This document shows, one piece after another, positions 33,011 through 42,392 of a stretch of 64,000 nucleotides of DNA (positions are counted from its first letter, which is position 1; each line of letters begins with the position of its first letter). The DNA is taken from NCBI GenBank assembly GCA_965237855.1, contig CBDEGK010000001.1:310001-374000 (forward strand), in the 5' to 3' direction. A model generated the notes under the pieces. The model made no database searches and had not been told where the DNA came from. It saw only the letters and a list, made by a program, of their open reading frames with translations. Source of the stretch: CBDEGK01 sp965237855. GTDB taxonomy: Bacteria; Pseudomonadota; Gammaproteobacteria; Pseudomonadales; Halieaceae. The position numbers and the translations under genes are program-made.

Positions 33011-33769
33011 TTAGCGCACTGATAGCGCCTGGCCGTTCAGGTCCGCGCTGTCATCTCCCATCAGGTATAAATAGGCCGGCATAATATCGGCGGGTGTAGG
33101 CAGGGTGGCCGGGTTTTCTGCCGGGTAAGCTGTTGCCCTCATAGCAGTTCGGGTGCCGCCGGGGTTGAGACTGTTGACCCGGATATTGCTGGTATTTTCC
33201 AATTCATCTGCCAGCACCTGCATCAAACCTTCGGTGGCAAACTTCGAAACAGCGTAGGCACCCCAGTAGGCGCGACCGATACGCCCGACGCCGGATGACG
33301 TAAATACAACGGAAGCCGACTCCGCCTCGCGCAGGGAAGGTAGCAAGGCCTGGGTCAATAGCATCTGTGCGGTGACGTTGACATCCATGACCTCGCGCCA
33401 GGCCAGGCCATCGGCAGATTCGATAGTGGTGCGTTCGCCCAGTATGCCGGCATTGTTGAGTAATCCGTGCAGGCAGCCCAGTTCCACCAGGATGGCGTCA
33501 TTGAGAATGCTGTAGGTGGTGGGCTCAGCTGCGCGCATATCCAGTTCGAAGATAATGGGCTGAGGATGTCCGGCAGTCAGGATATCGTCGTGAACCTGCT
33601 CCAGTTTCTCCGTGGTTCTACCCAGCAGAATGACCGTGGCCCCGTGGGCCGCATAGGTTTTGGCGGCGGTTCGGCCAATGCCATCACCGGCCCCGGACAC
33701 CAGGATGTTGCGCCCGGCCAATAGGTCGGGGGGTGCCTGGTAATCAGTGGCAATGACTGTCGAATTCAT
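33011..33769 (-). CDS. yciK: YciK-type SDR oxidoreductase
   Basis: This 252-residue SDR has the cofactor loop SGAGDGIGRTAAKTYAAHG, LNNAGILGER, the catalytic FTSSGVGR and YAVSKFA (Tyr-x-x-x-Lys), and VNSLNPGGTRTAMR. The gene lies directly downstream of mupP and ubiG, the same order as in Pseudomonas, which supports the YciK call. The start is ATG 33769 with GGGAGA upstream. Function is unknown, although the family is conserved. Confidence 0.9.
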   Translation of the reverse strand: MNSTVIATDYQAPPDLLAGRNILVSGAGDGIGRTAAKTYAAHGATVILLGRTTEKLEQVHDDILTAGHPQPIIFELDMRAAEPTTYSILNDAILVELGCLHGLLNNAGILGERTTIESADGLAWREVMDVNVTAQMLLTQALLPSLREAESASVVFTSSGVGRIGRAYWGAYAVSKFATEGLMQVLADELENTSNIRVNSLNPGGTRTAMRATAYPAENPATLPTPADIMPAYLYLMGDDSADLNGQALSVR

Positions 33770-33792
33770 GGCGTCTCCCAAGGCAGGATGGG

Positions 33793-34467
33793 TCAGCGTA
33801 GAAGCTGGGCAATGGCGGATGCCAGCTCACGGCTGTCGTGCACAATTGCATCGGCACCCCAGCTGGTGGGATCTTCGCCTGCCTCAAGGTAACCGTAGGC
33901 CGCGGCGATAGTTGCCATGCCGGCAGCGCGTCCAGCATCGATATCGCGGGCGTGGTCGCCGATGTAGATGACTTCCTCGGGCCGACAGTTGAGGTGCTGG
34001 CAGTTGAGTAAAAGCGGCTCGGGATGCGGCTTGGGTTGGCTGACATCGTCCGGGCAGACCAGGCTGCTGTGGGGGGGCTGCAGGTTCATAGTTTGTAACA
34101 GCGGCTGTGCATAGGCGCTGGGTTTGTTAGTGGAAATGCCCCAGGCGATATTTGCTGCAGCCAGATCATTGAGAAGTTCCTCAATACCGTCGTATACCAG
34201 GGTGGCAGAACCGAGCACCTCTGCGTAAATCTCCAATAGCCGCAGCCGCTTGTCTTCGAAACCCTCATCATCCCGTTGTAAGCCCAGTGTCAGAGTCACC
34301 AGTGCCCGCGCCCCATTGGAGACATAGGAGCGTATCAATTCGTCGGGCAGGCGTGGCATTCCATGTTCGTCACGCAGTTGGTGCACGACCTGGATAAATT
34401 CTGGCGCCGTGTCTAGCAAGGTGCCATCCAGGTCGAAGATCACGGCTTTCAATTGACTGGAAAACAT
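33793..34467 (-). CDS. mupP: HAD phosphatase, probably MupP
   Basis: This 224-residue HAD-superfamily phosphatase has motif I FDLDGTLLDTAPE, motif II ISTNKP, and motif III/IV KPHPEPLL with IGDHARDIDAG. By sequence alone it could be called phosphoglycolate phosphatase (Gph). The position between ubiG and the yciK-type SDR equals that of Pseudomonas mupP, which dephosphorylates N-acetylmuramate 6-phosphate in the AmgK/MurU cell-wall recycling route. The ATG overlaps the ubiG stop (TGATG). Confidence 0.85.
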   Translation of the reverse strand: MFSSQLKAVIFDLDGTLLDTAPEFIQVVHQLRDEHGMPRLPDELIRSYVSNGARALVTLTLGLQRDDEGFEDKRLRLLEIYAEVLGSATLVYDGIEELLNDLAAANIAWGISTNKPSAYAQPLLQTMNLQPPHSSLVCPDDVSQPKPHPEPLLLNCQHLNCRPEEVIYIGDHARDIDAGRAAGMATIAAAYGYLEAGEDPTSWGADAIVHDSRELASAIAQLLR

Positions 34468-35195
34468 CACAATGGCTTTACGGCGTGTACCATGTAGTTC
34501 ACGCTGACGTCACGCGGCTCCAGCCAGTAGCGCCTGGTGATCGGGTTGTATAACAGGCCCGTAATGCCCAGCAGTTCCAACCCTGCTTCCCGAATCCAAC
34601 TGCCGAGTTCAGAGGGGCGGATGAATTTGCCGTAGTCATGAGTACCCTTGGGAAGCAAGCCCAGAATATGCTCGGCACCGATTACCGCAAACAGGTACGA
34701 CTTGGGATTGCGGTTGATGGTGGAAAAGTAGAGGTTGCCTCCGGCTTTACACATCTGGGCACAAGCGGCGACCACCGAGGCGGGATCGGGTACGTGTTCC
34801 AGCATTTCCAGGCAGCACACCACGTCAAAGTGTTCGGGGCTCGTGGCTGCCATCTGCTCGGCGGTACTGAGCAGGTAGTCTACCGCCATGCCGGATTCCA
34901 GTTGGTGAATGCGGGCGACGGATAAAGGTGCTTCACCCATGTCTATACCTGTCACCAGGGCGCCTCGCTGGGCTAGAGAGTCAGCCAGGATGCCACCGCC
35001 ACAACCGACATCAATGACGCGCTTTTTTGCTACCGGAGAGCGCTCGTCGATATAGTTGGCGCGCAGAGGATTGATCTCGTGCAGCGGTTTGAACTCGCTT
35101 TCACGATCCCACCAACGCGATGCCAGTTCTTCGAACTTGGCAATCTCTTTTGGATCGACATTGAGGGGATCGACGGTATGTTCCACTTTACTCAC
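34467..35195 (-). CDS. ubiG: Ubiquinone biosynthesis O-methyltransferase UbiG
   Basis: UbiG carries out both O-methylations of the ubiquinone ring using S-adenosylmethionine. The 242-residue protein shows FEELASRWWD at the start, the SAM loop VIDVGCGGGILADSLA, CLEMLEHVPDP and FFSTINRN-like YFSTINRNPKSY. I chose GTG 35195, preceded by GGAGGGG and overlapping the end of the upstream hydrolase gene, rather than the upstream ATG 35216. A quinone-using aerobic lifestyle is implied. Confidence 0.95.
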   Translation of the reverse strand: MSKVEHTVDPLNVDPKEIAKFEELASRWWDRESEFKPLHEINPLRANYIDERSPVAKKRVIDVGCGGGILADSLAQRGALVTGIDMGEAPLSVARIHQLESGMAVDYLLSTAEQMAATSPEHFDVVCCLEMLEHVPDPASVVAACAQMCKAGGNLYFSTINRNPKSYLFAVIGAEHILGLLPKGTHDYGKFIRPSELGSWIREAGLELLGITGLLYNPITRRYWLEPRDVSVNYMVHAVKPL

Positions 35196-36528
35196 CGGAC
35201 CCCTCCGTGTTGGCAATGCGAGTCTGCCAGCGCTTTGCTTTCAGACCTATCTGTTCCAGGTTGAGTGTCAATAACTGGCGGTTTCTCATCACCGGGTTGC
35301 CACCTATCCAGCTCTCGGTCACCTGGGCGGGATTGCTTGCGTAAATAAGCTGCGAGACAGGGTCGTAGACAGGCTGGCTTTCAGGCTGGCCCAGGTCTAC
35401 AGCAATCAGGTCAGCCAGCTTGCCTACCTCGAGGCTGCCGATGTCAGATTCCCGTCCCATGACCCGGGCGCCGTCAATGGTAGCCATCTGTAGCAGGCGA
35501 CTGGCGGGCAGGGCGCCGGCATCGCCACTACTGAGCTTGGCAAGTAATCCGGCGCTACGCGCTTCTCCCAGCAGGTTCAGATCATTATTGCTGGCAGCGC
35601 TGTCCGTGCCCAGGGCAACGGCTATACCCGCAGCCTGCAGATCGGTAACCGGACAGATGCCAGCGGCCAGCTTCATATTGGAATCAGGGCAGTGAATGAC
35701 GCTGGCTCCAGTGGCCGCCAACAACTCGATATCTTCTTTAGAGAGTTCTGTCATATGCACGCACTGGGTGCGTGGACCGATCAAGCCGAGCTCGTTGAGG
35801 CGGGCCAGGGGGCGCGAACCCTTGGCGGCCACGGCCTCATCCACTTCCTGCAGGGTTTCGTGCAGGTGGATGTGAATGGGTAGGTCCAGTTCTGCGGCGA
35901 GGGTGGCAATTTTCTCCAGGGCAGGTTCTGACACGGTGTAGGGTGCGTGTGGTCCGAATACCACTCGCAGCAGTTCACTGTGTTTATAGTCGTCACGCAG
36001 GGCCAGGCCCTTGCTGATGTAATCATCGCTGTTCTCGCCCCAGACGCTGGCAAAATCAAAAATGGGAAACGTCAGCTGGCAGCGCACGCCGGCCTGGATG
36101 CAGGCATCAGCCACCACATTGGGGAAGAAGTACATGTCGCTGAAACAGGTTGTGCCAGAGCGTATCATTTCGGCCAGGGCCAGTTCGACACCATCGCGGA
36201 CGAACTCCTCGGACATATGGGCACCCTCTGCGGGCCAGATATGCTGTTCCAGCCAGGGCATCAGTGGTAGATCGTCGGCGTAACCGCGCAGCAGTGTCAT
36301 GGCGGCGTGGCCGTGGCAATTTATAAGTCCTGGCAGCAGCGCATGCTCGGGCAGTTCGATGGTTTCCAGCGCCTCGATGGCTCGGGCCTCAGCAACTGGC
36401 ACGATCGCAGAAATCCGCTCACCGGTGATCGCCAGGGCGTGATGTTCGAGCGCTGGAGAGCCTGCGGTGATCGGAATCACCCAGCCGGGAAAGATCAGCG
36501 TGTCCACGTTTTTGATAGGGAGTGTCAT
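35188..36528 (-). CDS. mtaD: TRZ/ATZ amidohydrolase, MTA/SAH deaminase type
   Basis: This 446-residue amidohydrolase has metal motifs LPGLINCHGHAAMTLLRG, HIHLHETLQE, HMTEL and GTDSAASNNDLNLL, as in 5-methylthioadenosine/S-adenosylhomocysteine deaminases and chlorohydrolases. It also carries the family's WLEQHIWPAE segment. Next to ubiG and gyrA it is the counterpart of the Pseudomonas methylthioadenosine deaminase gene. A role in clearing SAM by-products beside the methyltransferase UbiG is plausible. The start at 36528 matches MTLPIKNVDTLI; the frame extends upstream to 36651 without family support. Confidence 0.9.
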   Translation of the reverse strand: MTLPIKNVDTLIFPGWVIPITAGSPALEHHALAITGERISAIVPVAEARAIEALETIELPEHALLPGLINCHGHAAMTLLRGYADDLPLMPWLEQHIWPAEGAHMSEEFVRDGVELALAEMIRSGTTCFSDMYFFPNVVADACIQAGVRCQLTFPIFDFASVWGENSDDYISKGLALRDDYKHSELLRVVFGPHAPYTVSEPALEKIATLAAELDLPIHIHLHETLQEVDEAVAAKGSRPLARLNELGLIGPRTQCVHMTELSKEDIELLAATGASVIHCPDSNMKLAAGICPVTDLQAAGIAVALGTDSAASNNDLNLLGEARSAGLLAKLSSGDAGALPASRLLQMATIDGARVMGRESDIGSLEVGKLADLIAVDLGQPESQPVYDPVSQLIYASNPAQVTESWIGGNPVMRNRQLLTLNLEQIGLKAKRWQTRIANTEGSGE

Positions 36529-36619
36529 AGTGCGCGAGAGTATACCCTCTGGACGCCAATTAGTGGGCCCCGAGACACTAATAATAGGCAAAAAAATGGC
36601 TATAAATGAATGACTTCCG

Positions 36620-36625
36620 TATAAT
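36620..36625 (+). promoter_or_regulatory. -10 element of the gyrA promoter
   Basis: A consensus TATAAT is 39 bases before gyrA, in the divergent gap between the amidohydrolase and gyrA. The -35 at 17 bases (TGGCTA) is weak, as in supercoiling-sensitive gyrase promoters. Confidence 0.45.
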
Positions 36626-36663
36626 AAATCGTTTGTTTCATCAGGGGTCAAAACAGGTTTTCT

Positions 36664-39288
36664 ATGGGTGATCTAGCCAAGGAAATAGTGCCGGTAAATA
36701 TCGAGGACGAGCTCAAACAGTCGTATCTCGATTACGCCATGAGTGTGATCGTCGGCCGCGCCTTACCGGACGTGCGCGACGGCTTGAAGCCGGTGCATCG
36801 ACGTGTTCTATTCGCGATGAACGAGCTCAACAACGACTGGAACAAGGCCTACAAGAAATCTGCCCGTATCGTCGGTGATGTGATTGGTAAGTACCATCCG
36901 CACGGCGATTCTGCGGTCTATGACACCATCGTGCGTATGGCTCAGCCCTTCTCGCTGCGCTACATGCTGGTGGATGGTCAGGGTAATTTTGGTTCCGTCG
37001 ACGGTGATTCGGCAGCCGCCATGCGCTATACCGAGATCCGCATGCGCAAGATCGCTCACGACCTGCTGGCAGACCTGGATAAAGAAACCGTCGATTTTGT
37101 ACCCAACTACGATGGCACGGAGATGATTCCAGCGGTTATGCCGACCCGCGTACCGAATTTGCTGGTGAACGGTTCCTCCGGCATTGCGGTGGGCATGGCG
37201 ACCAACATTCCGCCCCACAATCTGCGTGATGTGGTCAGCGGCTGCCTGGCACTACTCGATGAACCCGAACTCAATGTTGACCAGTTGATGCAGTATATCC
37301 CCGGACCTGATTTCCCCACTGGTGCCATCATCAATGGCCGTGCCGGTATTGTGCAGGCTTATCGCACTGGTCGTGGCCGCATTTATGTGCGCGCCAAAAC
37401 GGAAATAATTTCCAATGAGAAAACCGGTAAAGACACCATTCTCATCCATGAAATTCCCTACCAGGTTAACAAGGCGCGGATGATTGAGAAAATCGCCGAG
37501 CTGGTTAAAGACAAAAAGATTGAAGGCATTACCGAACTCCGGGACGAGTCTGACAAGGATGGTATGCGGGTGGTGATCGAGCTACGCCGCGGCGAGATGG
37601 GTGAGGTCGTGCTGAACAATCTCTATGCCCAAACCCAGTTGCAGTCGGTGTTCGGCATCAACATGGTGGCGCTGGAAGACGGCCAGCCCAAGATTCTCAA
37701 TCTCAAGCAAATACTGGAAGCTTTCCTGCGCCACCGGCGTGAGGTGGTTACCCGGCGCACCGTGTACTTGCTGCGCAAGGCGCGCGAGAGAGGGCATACC
37801 CTTGAGGGCCTGGCGATTGCGCTGGTCAATATTGATGCCGTTATTGAGCTGATCAAGGCCTCGCCCAATGCTGCCGAGGCGCGGGAAAAACTGATAGCCA
37901 GATCCTGGTCGCCCGGTGATGTAATGGCCATGCTGGAGCGCGCCGGCGATGACGCCTGCCGTCCCGATGAGCTGGAACCCCAGTACGGCTTGCACGATGG
38001 TCAGTACCACCTGTCACCAGCCCAGGCCCAGGCCATCCTCGAATTGCGCTTGCATCGGCTGACCGGTCTCGAGCACGAGAAGCTGTTGCAGGAATACCAG
38101 GAAAGGCTGGTAGAGATAGCCGGTTACCTGGAAATATTGTCTGATACCGACCGGCTGAAGCAGGTGATTCGGGAAGAATTGCAGGAAATCGTTGAGGAAT
38201 ACGGTGATGAGCGCCGCACTGAAATCACCGATTCTGCACACGACCTGACGGTCGAGGACCTGATTACCGAGGAAGACCGCGTGGTAACCATTTCTCATAG
38301 TGGCTATGCCAAGACCCAACCATTGACCGACTACCAGGCGCAGCGGCGCGGGGGTATGGGTAAATCCGCCACCGCGGTGAAAGACGAGGACTTTGTCGAG
38401 CACCTGCTGATTGCCAATACCCACGATACGATTCTCTGCTTTAGCAACGTCGGTAAGGTGTATTGGCTCAAGGTATTTCATATACCGGTGGCAGGGCGTG
38501 GTTCCCGCGGTCGACCCATGGTCAACCTGCTGCCGCTGGATGAAGGCGAACGAGTGACCTCAATTCTGCCGGTGCATGACTACACCGAGGGGCACTATAT
38601 CTTCATGGCCACCTCTAATGGCACGGTCAAGAAGACCGCGCTGACGAATTTCTCGCGCCAGCGCAGCGTCGGTTTGCGGGCACTGGAGTTGGATGAGGGG
38701 GATGTCCTGGTGAGTACCGCCATTACCGACGGCAGTCAGGAGGTAATGCTGTTTAGTACCTCGGGCAAGGCAGTGCGCTTCAAAGAGAGTGCCGTGCGGG
38801 CCATGGGACGGACTGCGCGCGGTGTACGTGGTATCAAGCTTGGTGAAAATCACCAAATGATTTCGCTGATTATTCCGCAGGAAAATGGCATGGTATTAAC
38901 CGTGAGCGAGACTGGTTATGGCAAGCGCACCGGGGTTGCCGAGTTCCCGACCAAGGGTCGCGGCACCCAGGGTGTAAAGGCCATTCAGTGTAGCGAGCGC
39001 AACGGCGACCTGGTGGGCGCCGTGCAGGTATTTGAAGGGGATCAGCTGATGTTGATTTCTGACCAGGGCACGCTGGTGCGCACCCGGGGTGATGAAGTCT
39101 CTGTCCAGGGGCGGAATACCCAAGGTGTACGGATCATCAAACTCAAGGAAGGTGAAAAACTGGTCGGCCTGGAGCGCATCGATGAGCCCGAGGAAGATCC
39201 CACCTTCGAAGATGAGGAGCCTTCAGCAGGTGAAGAGCCATCAGCAGGTGAAGAACCTTCAGCGGGCGAAGGGCCCCCCGAAGAGTAG
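36664..39288 (+). CDS. gyrA: DNA gyrase subunit A
   Basis: GyrA is the DNA breakage-reunion subunit of gyrase. The 874-residue protein keeps E. coli numbering at the start: Ser83 and Asp87 in GDSAVYDTI, both wild type for quinolone sensitivity, and catalytic Tyr122 in MRYTEIR. The C-terminal beta-pinwheel includes the GyrA box-like QRRGGMG. The tail is acidic and ends in three copies of the six-residue unit EEPSAG, encoded by 18-bp repeats. It begins a plus-strand block with serC, pheA and tyrA, the Pseudomonas order. Confidence 0.97.
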   Translation: MGDLAKEIVPVNIEDELKQSYLDYAMSVIVGRALPDVRDGLKPVHRRVLFAMNELNNDWNKAYKKSARIVGDVIGKYHPHGDSAVYDTIVRMAQPFSLRYMLVDGQGNFGSVDGDSAAAMRYTEIRMRKIAHDLLADLDKETVDFVPNYDGTEMIPAVMPTRVPNLLVNGSSGIAVGMATNIPPHNLRDVVSGCLALLDEPELNVDQLMQYIPGPDFPTGAIINGRAGIVQAYRTGRGRIYVRAKTEIISNEKTGKDTILIHEIPYQVNKARMIEKIAELVKDKKIEGITELRDESDKDGMRVVIELRRGEMGEVVLNNLYAQTQLQSVFGINMVALEDGQPKILNLKQILEAFLRHRREVVTRRTVYLLRKARERGHTLEGLAIALVNIDAVIELIKASPNAAEAREKLIARSWSPGDVMAMLERAGDDACRPDELEPQYGLHDGQYHLSPAQAQAILELRLHRLTGLEHEKLLQEYQERLVEIAGYLEILSDTDRLKQVIREELQEIVEEYGDERRTEITDSAHDLTVEDLITEEDRVVTISHSGYAKTQPLTDYQAQRRGGMGKSATAVKDEDFVEHLLIANTHDTILCFSNVGKVYWLKVFHIPVAGRGSRGRPMVNLLPLDEGERVTSILPVHDYTEGHYIFMATSNGTVKKTALTNFSRQRSVGLRALELDEGDVLVSTAITDGSQEVMLFSTSGKAVRFKESAVRAMGRTARGVRGIKLGENHQMISLIIPQENGMVLTVSETGYGKRTGVAEFPTKGRGTQGVKAIQCSERNGDLVGAVQVFEGDQLMLISDQGTLVRTRGDEVSVQGRNTQGVRIIKLKEGEKLVGLERIDEPEEDPTFEDEEPSAGEEPSAGEEPSAGEGPPEE

Positions 39289-39324
39289 CTCGCCGTAAGA
39301 AACACTCGTTTAAAGGAATACCCA

Positions 39325-40404
39325 ATGGCACGTTGTTATAACTTTTGTGCCGGGCCGGCGGCGTTGCCGGAACCGGTACTGGAACAGGCTCGCGATGAGA
39401 TGTTGGACTGGGGTGGTAAAGGCCTCTCCATCATGGAAATGAGCCATCGCAGCCCGGAAATCGTCGGCATTGCCAACGAGGCAGACGCCTGCCTGCGCCG
39501 TTTGTTGGGTATGGGCGATGACTACGCGGTGCTATTTTTGCAAGGTGGTGCCAGCGCCCAGTTTTCTGCGGTTCCCCTCAACCTGGGCCATGCCAAGGGC
39601 AGGGCTGACTATTTGAACACGGGTCAGTGGTCCAAGAAGGCGATCGCTGAAGCCAGGCGTTATCTCGACGTCAATGTTGTTGCCAGCGCCGAGGATACCA
39701 ACTTTTCCACTATTCCCCCGCAGGAACAATGGAAGCTGGATAGCGATGCGGCTTATCTGCATTACACCCCCAATGAAACCATCGGTGGGGTGGAGTTTTC
39801 CTCGGCACCGCAAGTCAAGGTGCCGTTGGTGGTGGATATGTCTTCCACGATTCTGTCGCGACCGGTGGATATTGAGCAATTTGGTGTGGTCTACGCCGGC
39901 GCGCAAAAAAATATTGGGCCAGCAGGCTTGACCCTGGTTATTGTGCGCAAGGATTTACTGGGAAACGCTAACCCACTGACGCCAGCCATGCTGGACTGGA
40001 AGATCGCTGCCGACAACGATTCCATGTACAACACGCCGCCGACCTATGGCCTGTACCTGGCGGGGCTGGTATTTGCGTGGCTTGAAAAGCAGGGTGGGCT
40101 AGAGGCAATCGGTGCCATTAACCAGCGTAAGGCAGAAAAACTCTACGCTGAGATCGATGGCAATGCGTTCTATGCCAACCCGGTGGAAGTGGCCAGCCGC
40201 TCCATGATGAACATACCCTTCACCCTGGCGGACGACAGCCTCGACAAAACTTTCCTGCTGGAGTCCGAGGCCGCAGGGTTATTGAACTTGAAGGGACATC
40301 GTAGCGTCGGCGGCATGCGTGCGAGCCTTTATAATGCCGTGTCTGAACAAGCGGTTGATGCCCTGATAGACTTCATGCAGGATTTCGCACAACGTAACGG
40401 CTAA
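39325..40404 (+). CDS. serC: Phosphoserine aminotransferase SerC
   Basis: SerC transaminates 3-phosphohydroxypyruvate to phosphoserine and also makes 4-phosphohydroxythreonine for vitamin B6. The 359-residue PLP enzyme shows the CAGPAALPEPVL start, GGASAQF, and the PLP lysine in YAGAQKNIGPAG, and ends with GGMRASLYNA. The pairing with pheA is standard in gammaproteobacteria. Confidence 0.97.
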   Translation: MARCYNFCAGPAALPEPVLEQARDEMLDWGGKGLSIMEMSHRSPEIVGIANEADACLRRLLGMGDDYAVLFLQGGASAQFSAVPLNLGHAKGRADYLNTGQWSKKAIAEARRYLDVNVVASAEDTNFSTIPPQEQWKLDSDAAYLHYTPNETIGGVEFSSAPQVKVPLVVDMSSTILSRPVDIEQFGVVYAGAQKNIGPAGLTLVIVRKDLLGNANPLTPAMLDWKIAADNDSMYNTPPTYGLYLAGLVFAWLEKQGGLEAIGAINQRKAEKLYAEIDGNAFYANPVEVASRSMMNIPFTLADDSLDKTFLLESEAAGLLNLKGHRSVGGMRASLYNAVSEQAVDALIDFMQDFAQRNG

Positions 40405-40419
40405 TGGCAGAACGCTGAC

Positions 40420-41523
40420 ATGGCAGAAAAAGACCTGAAAAAAGTACGCGCTGAAATTGATGCACTGGATCGGGAGATTCAGCAGCTGATCAATCGGAGG
40501 GCTGAGTGCGCCACGCAAGTGGCCGACATCAAGATGGCTGCAGCCCTGGCAAGTGGCAATACCGATGACGTGGTGTTCTATCGGCCAGAACGAGAGGCGC
40601 AGGTACTGCAGGGCATCAAGGACCGCAATCAGGGCCTGCTACCCGGTGAGACCGTAGCGGCGATTTTTCGCGAGATCATGTCTGCTTGCCTGGCGCTCGA
40701 ACATCCCATGCAGGTGGCTTACCTGGGGCCGGAAGGAACGTTCACCCAGGCAGCCGCCATCAAGCATTTTGGCCATGCGGTGATATCGCGTCCGGTCATG
40801 ACCATCGACTCGGTGTTTTCCCTGGTGGAATCCGGCGAGTGTAACTACGGGGTTGTACCGGTGGAGAATTCCACTGAGGGAATGGTCAGTCACACCCTGG
40901 ATAACTTCATGGAATCCAACCTGAAAATTTGCGGCGAAGTTGAAGTGCGAATTCACCATCACCTGCTCGCAGCCAAGCATGCTGAACTGGAGGGGGTGCA
41001 GCGGATTTGTGCCCACCAGCAGGCGCTGGCCCAGTGCCGCACCTGGCTTGAAAACCACTGGCCGGCGGTAGATAAGGTCGCCGTGTCCAGTAATGGCGAA
41101 GCTGCCCGAATGGCGGCCGCTGATCCGACCATTGCCGCGATCGCGGGTGACCTGGCCAAGGAACAATACGATCTGGCCACCCTGGCTGAAAACATCGAGG
41201 ACCAGTCCGACAACACCACGCGTTTCCTGATCGTCGGTCGGGAAGAAGTGCCGCCTAGTGGTAACGACAAGACTTCGTTGATAGTTTCCAGTCGCAATAA
41301 ACCCGGCGCCTTGTTTGGTTTGTTAGAGCCTTTCAGAAAGGCCGATGTCAGCCTGACCCGTATTGATACGCGGCCATCGCGCACGGAAAAGTGGGCTTAC
41401 GTCTTCTTTATAGAGTTCGAGGGTCATTTGCAGGATGACAAGATTTCTACCGTGGTGGCAGAGCTCGAAGAACAGTCCATCTTGTTAAAACTTCTCGGCT
41501 CCTACCCAACGGCGGTACTGTGA
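40420..41523 (+). CDS. pheA: Chorismate mutase/prephenate dehydratase (P-protein)
   Basis: This bifunctional enzyme turns chorismate into prephenate and then phenylpyruvate. The 367-residue protein starts with an AroQ-type chorismate mutase domain (about 1-90), continues with a prephenate dehydratase domain containing YLGPEGTFTQAAA, VPVENSTEG and the catalytic NTTRFLIVG, and ends in an ACT domain (KPGALFGLLEPF) with the ESRP-like DTRPSRTEKW that binds phenylalanine. Allosteric feedback by Phe is therefore likely. The stop overlaps the tyrA start. Confidence 0.96.
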   Translation: MAEKDLKKVRAEIDALDREIQQLINRRAECATQVADIKMAAALASGNTDDVVFYRPEREAQVLQGIKDRNQGLLPGETVAAIFREIMSACLALEHPMQVAYLGPEGTFTQAAAIKHFGHAVISRPVMTIDSVFSLVESGECNYGVVPVENSTEGMVSHTLDNFMESNLKICGEVEVRIHHHLLAAKHAELEGVQRICAHQQALAQCRTWLENHWPAVDKVAVSSNGEAARMAAADPTIAAIAGDLAKEQYDLATLAENIEDQSDNTTRFLIVGREEVPPSGNDKTSLIVSSRNKPGALFGLLEPFRKADVSLTRIDTRPSRTEKWAYVFFIEFEGHLQDDKISTVVAELEEQSILLKLLGSYPTAVL

Positions 41524-42392
41524 GCACGGTGCTGATCATCGGCCTGGGCTTGATAGGCGGCTCACTGGCGCGTTCTGTGAAAGCGACCGGTTTCGCCACA
41601 GAAGTCCGCGGCTATGGCTACCGCGATGTGTCGCTCAAAAAAGGTGTGGAACTCGGCGTTATCGATAGCTACAGCCTCGATCTGGATGAGGCGATGAGGG
41701 ATGTCGATATCGTAGTGCTGGCGGCACCCACCTTGATAGCCGGCGAGATGATGGAGGCGGTACTACCACGCTTGGGTGAACAAGCCATCCTCACGGATGT
41801 CGCCAGCGTGAAGGGCTCCTTACTAGAAGCAGCGAAACAGGCCAATGGCGGTGCGGTACCTCCGCAATTAGTACTGGCCCATCCGATTGCCGGTTCAGAA
41901 CAGAGCGGCGTGGAAGCATCGACGGCGGACTTGTTCGTCGATCATCGGGTGATCTTGACCCCGGCAGAGGAAACCAACCCTGAAGCCCTGGCCCGTATTC
42001 GCGCGATGTGGAATAGCACCGGCGCTGAAGTGGTTGACCTAGGTGTGGCCGAGCACGATGCGATTCTGGCCGCCACCAGTCACCTGCCACATATACTGGC
42101 ATATACCCTGGTGGATGCGCTGGCGGCCAGTGATGCCCGCGAGGATATTTTTCGCTTTGCCGCTGGTGGATTCCGTGATTTCACCCGGATTGCCTCGAGC
42201 GACCCGGTCATGTGGCGCGATATTGCCCTGGCCAATAAAGCTGAAATCCTCACGGCGATAGACACTTTTTCCGAGCACCTGTCGACACTTCACGAAGCGG
42301 TGCAGTCGGGAGACGGCCAGCAGATGCATGATATATTCACCCGCGCCAAGGCAGCCCGCGATGCCTTCATGATTGGGAAGGACGAGACCTGA
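41520..42392 (+). CDS. tyrA: Prephenate dehydrogenase
   Basis: TyrA oxidises prephenate to 4-hydroxyphenylpyruvate for tyrosine. The 290-residue protein has the Rossmann loop GLGLIGGSLARSV and HPIAGSEQSG, SHLPHILAY and FRDFTRIASSDP segments typical of the family. The start is GTG 41520. In Pseudomonas tyrA is fused to aroA and hisC lies between pheA and tyrA; here the gene is separate, ends in TGATG overlap with aroA, and no hisC is present. Confidence 0.95.
   Translation: MSTVLIIGLGLIGGSLARSVKATGFATEVRGYGYRDVSLKKGVELGVIDSYSLDLDEAMRDVDIVVLAAPTLIAGEMMEAVLPRLGEQAILTDVASVKGSLLEAAKQANGGAVPPQLVLAHPIAGSEQSGVEASTADLFVDHRVILTPAEETNPEALARIRAMWNSTGAEVVDLGVAEHDAILAATSHLPHILAYTLVDALAASDAREDIFRFAAGGFRDFTRIASSDPVMWRDIALANKAEILTAIDTFSEHLSTLHEAVQSGDGQQMHDIFTRAKAARDAFMIGKDET

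Noticed and set aside
32988..33018. Two copies of GCCGTTAGCGCA around the rluB stop as a regulatory repeat
   Set aside because: A simple local duplication at the convergent gene end; no hairpin with a T-run was found.
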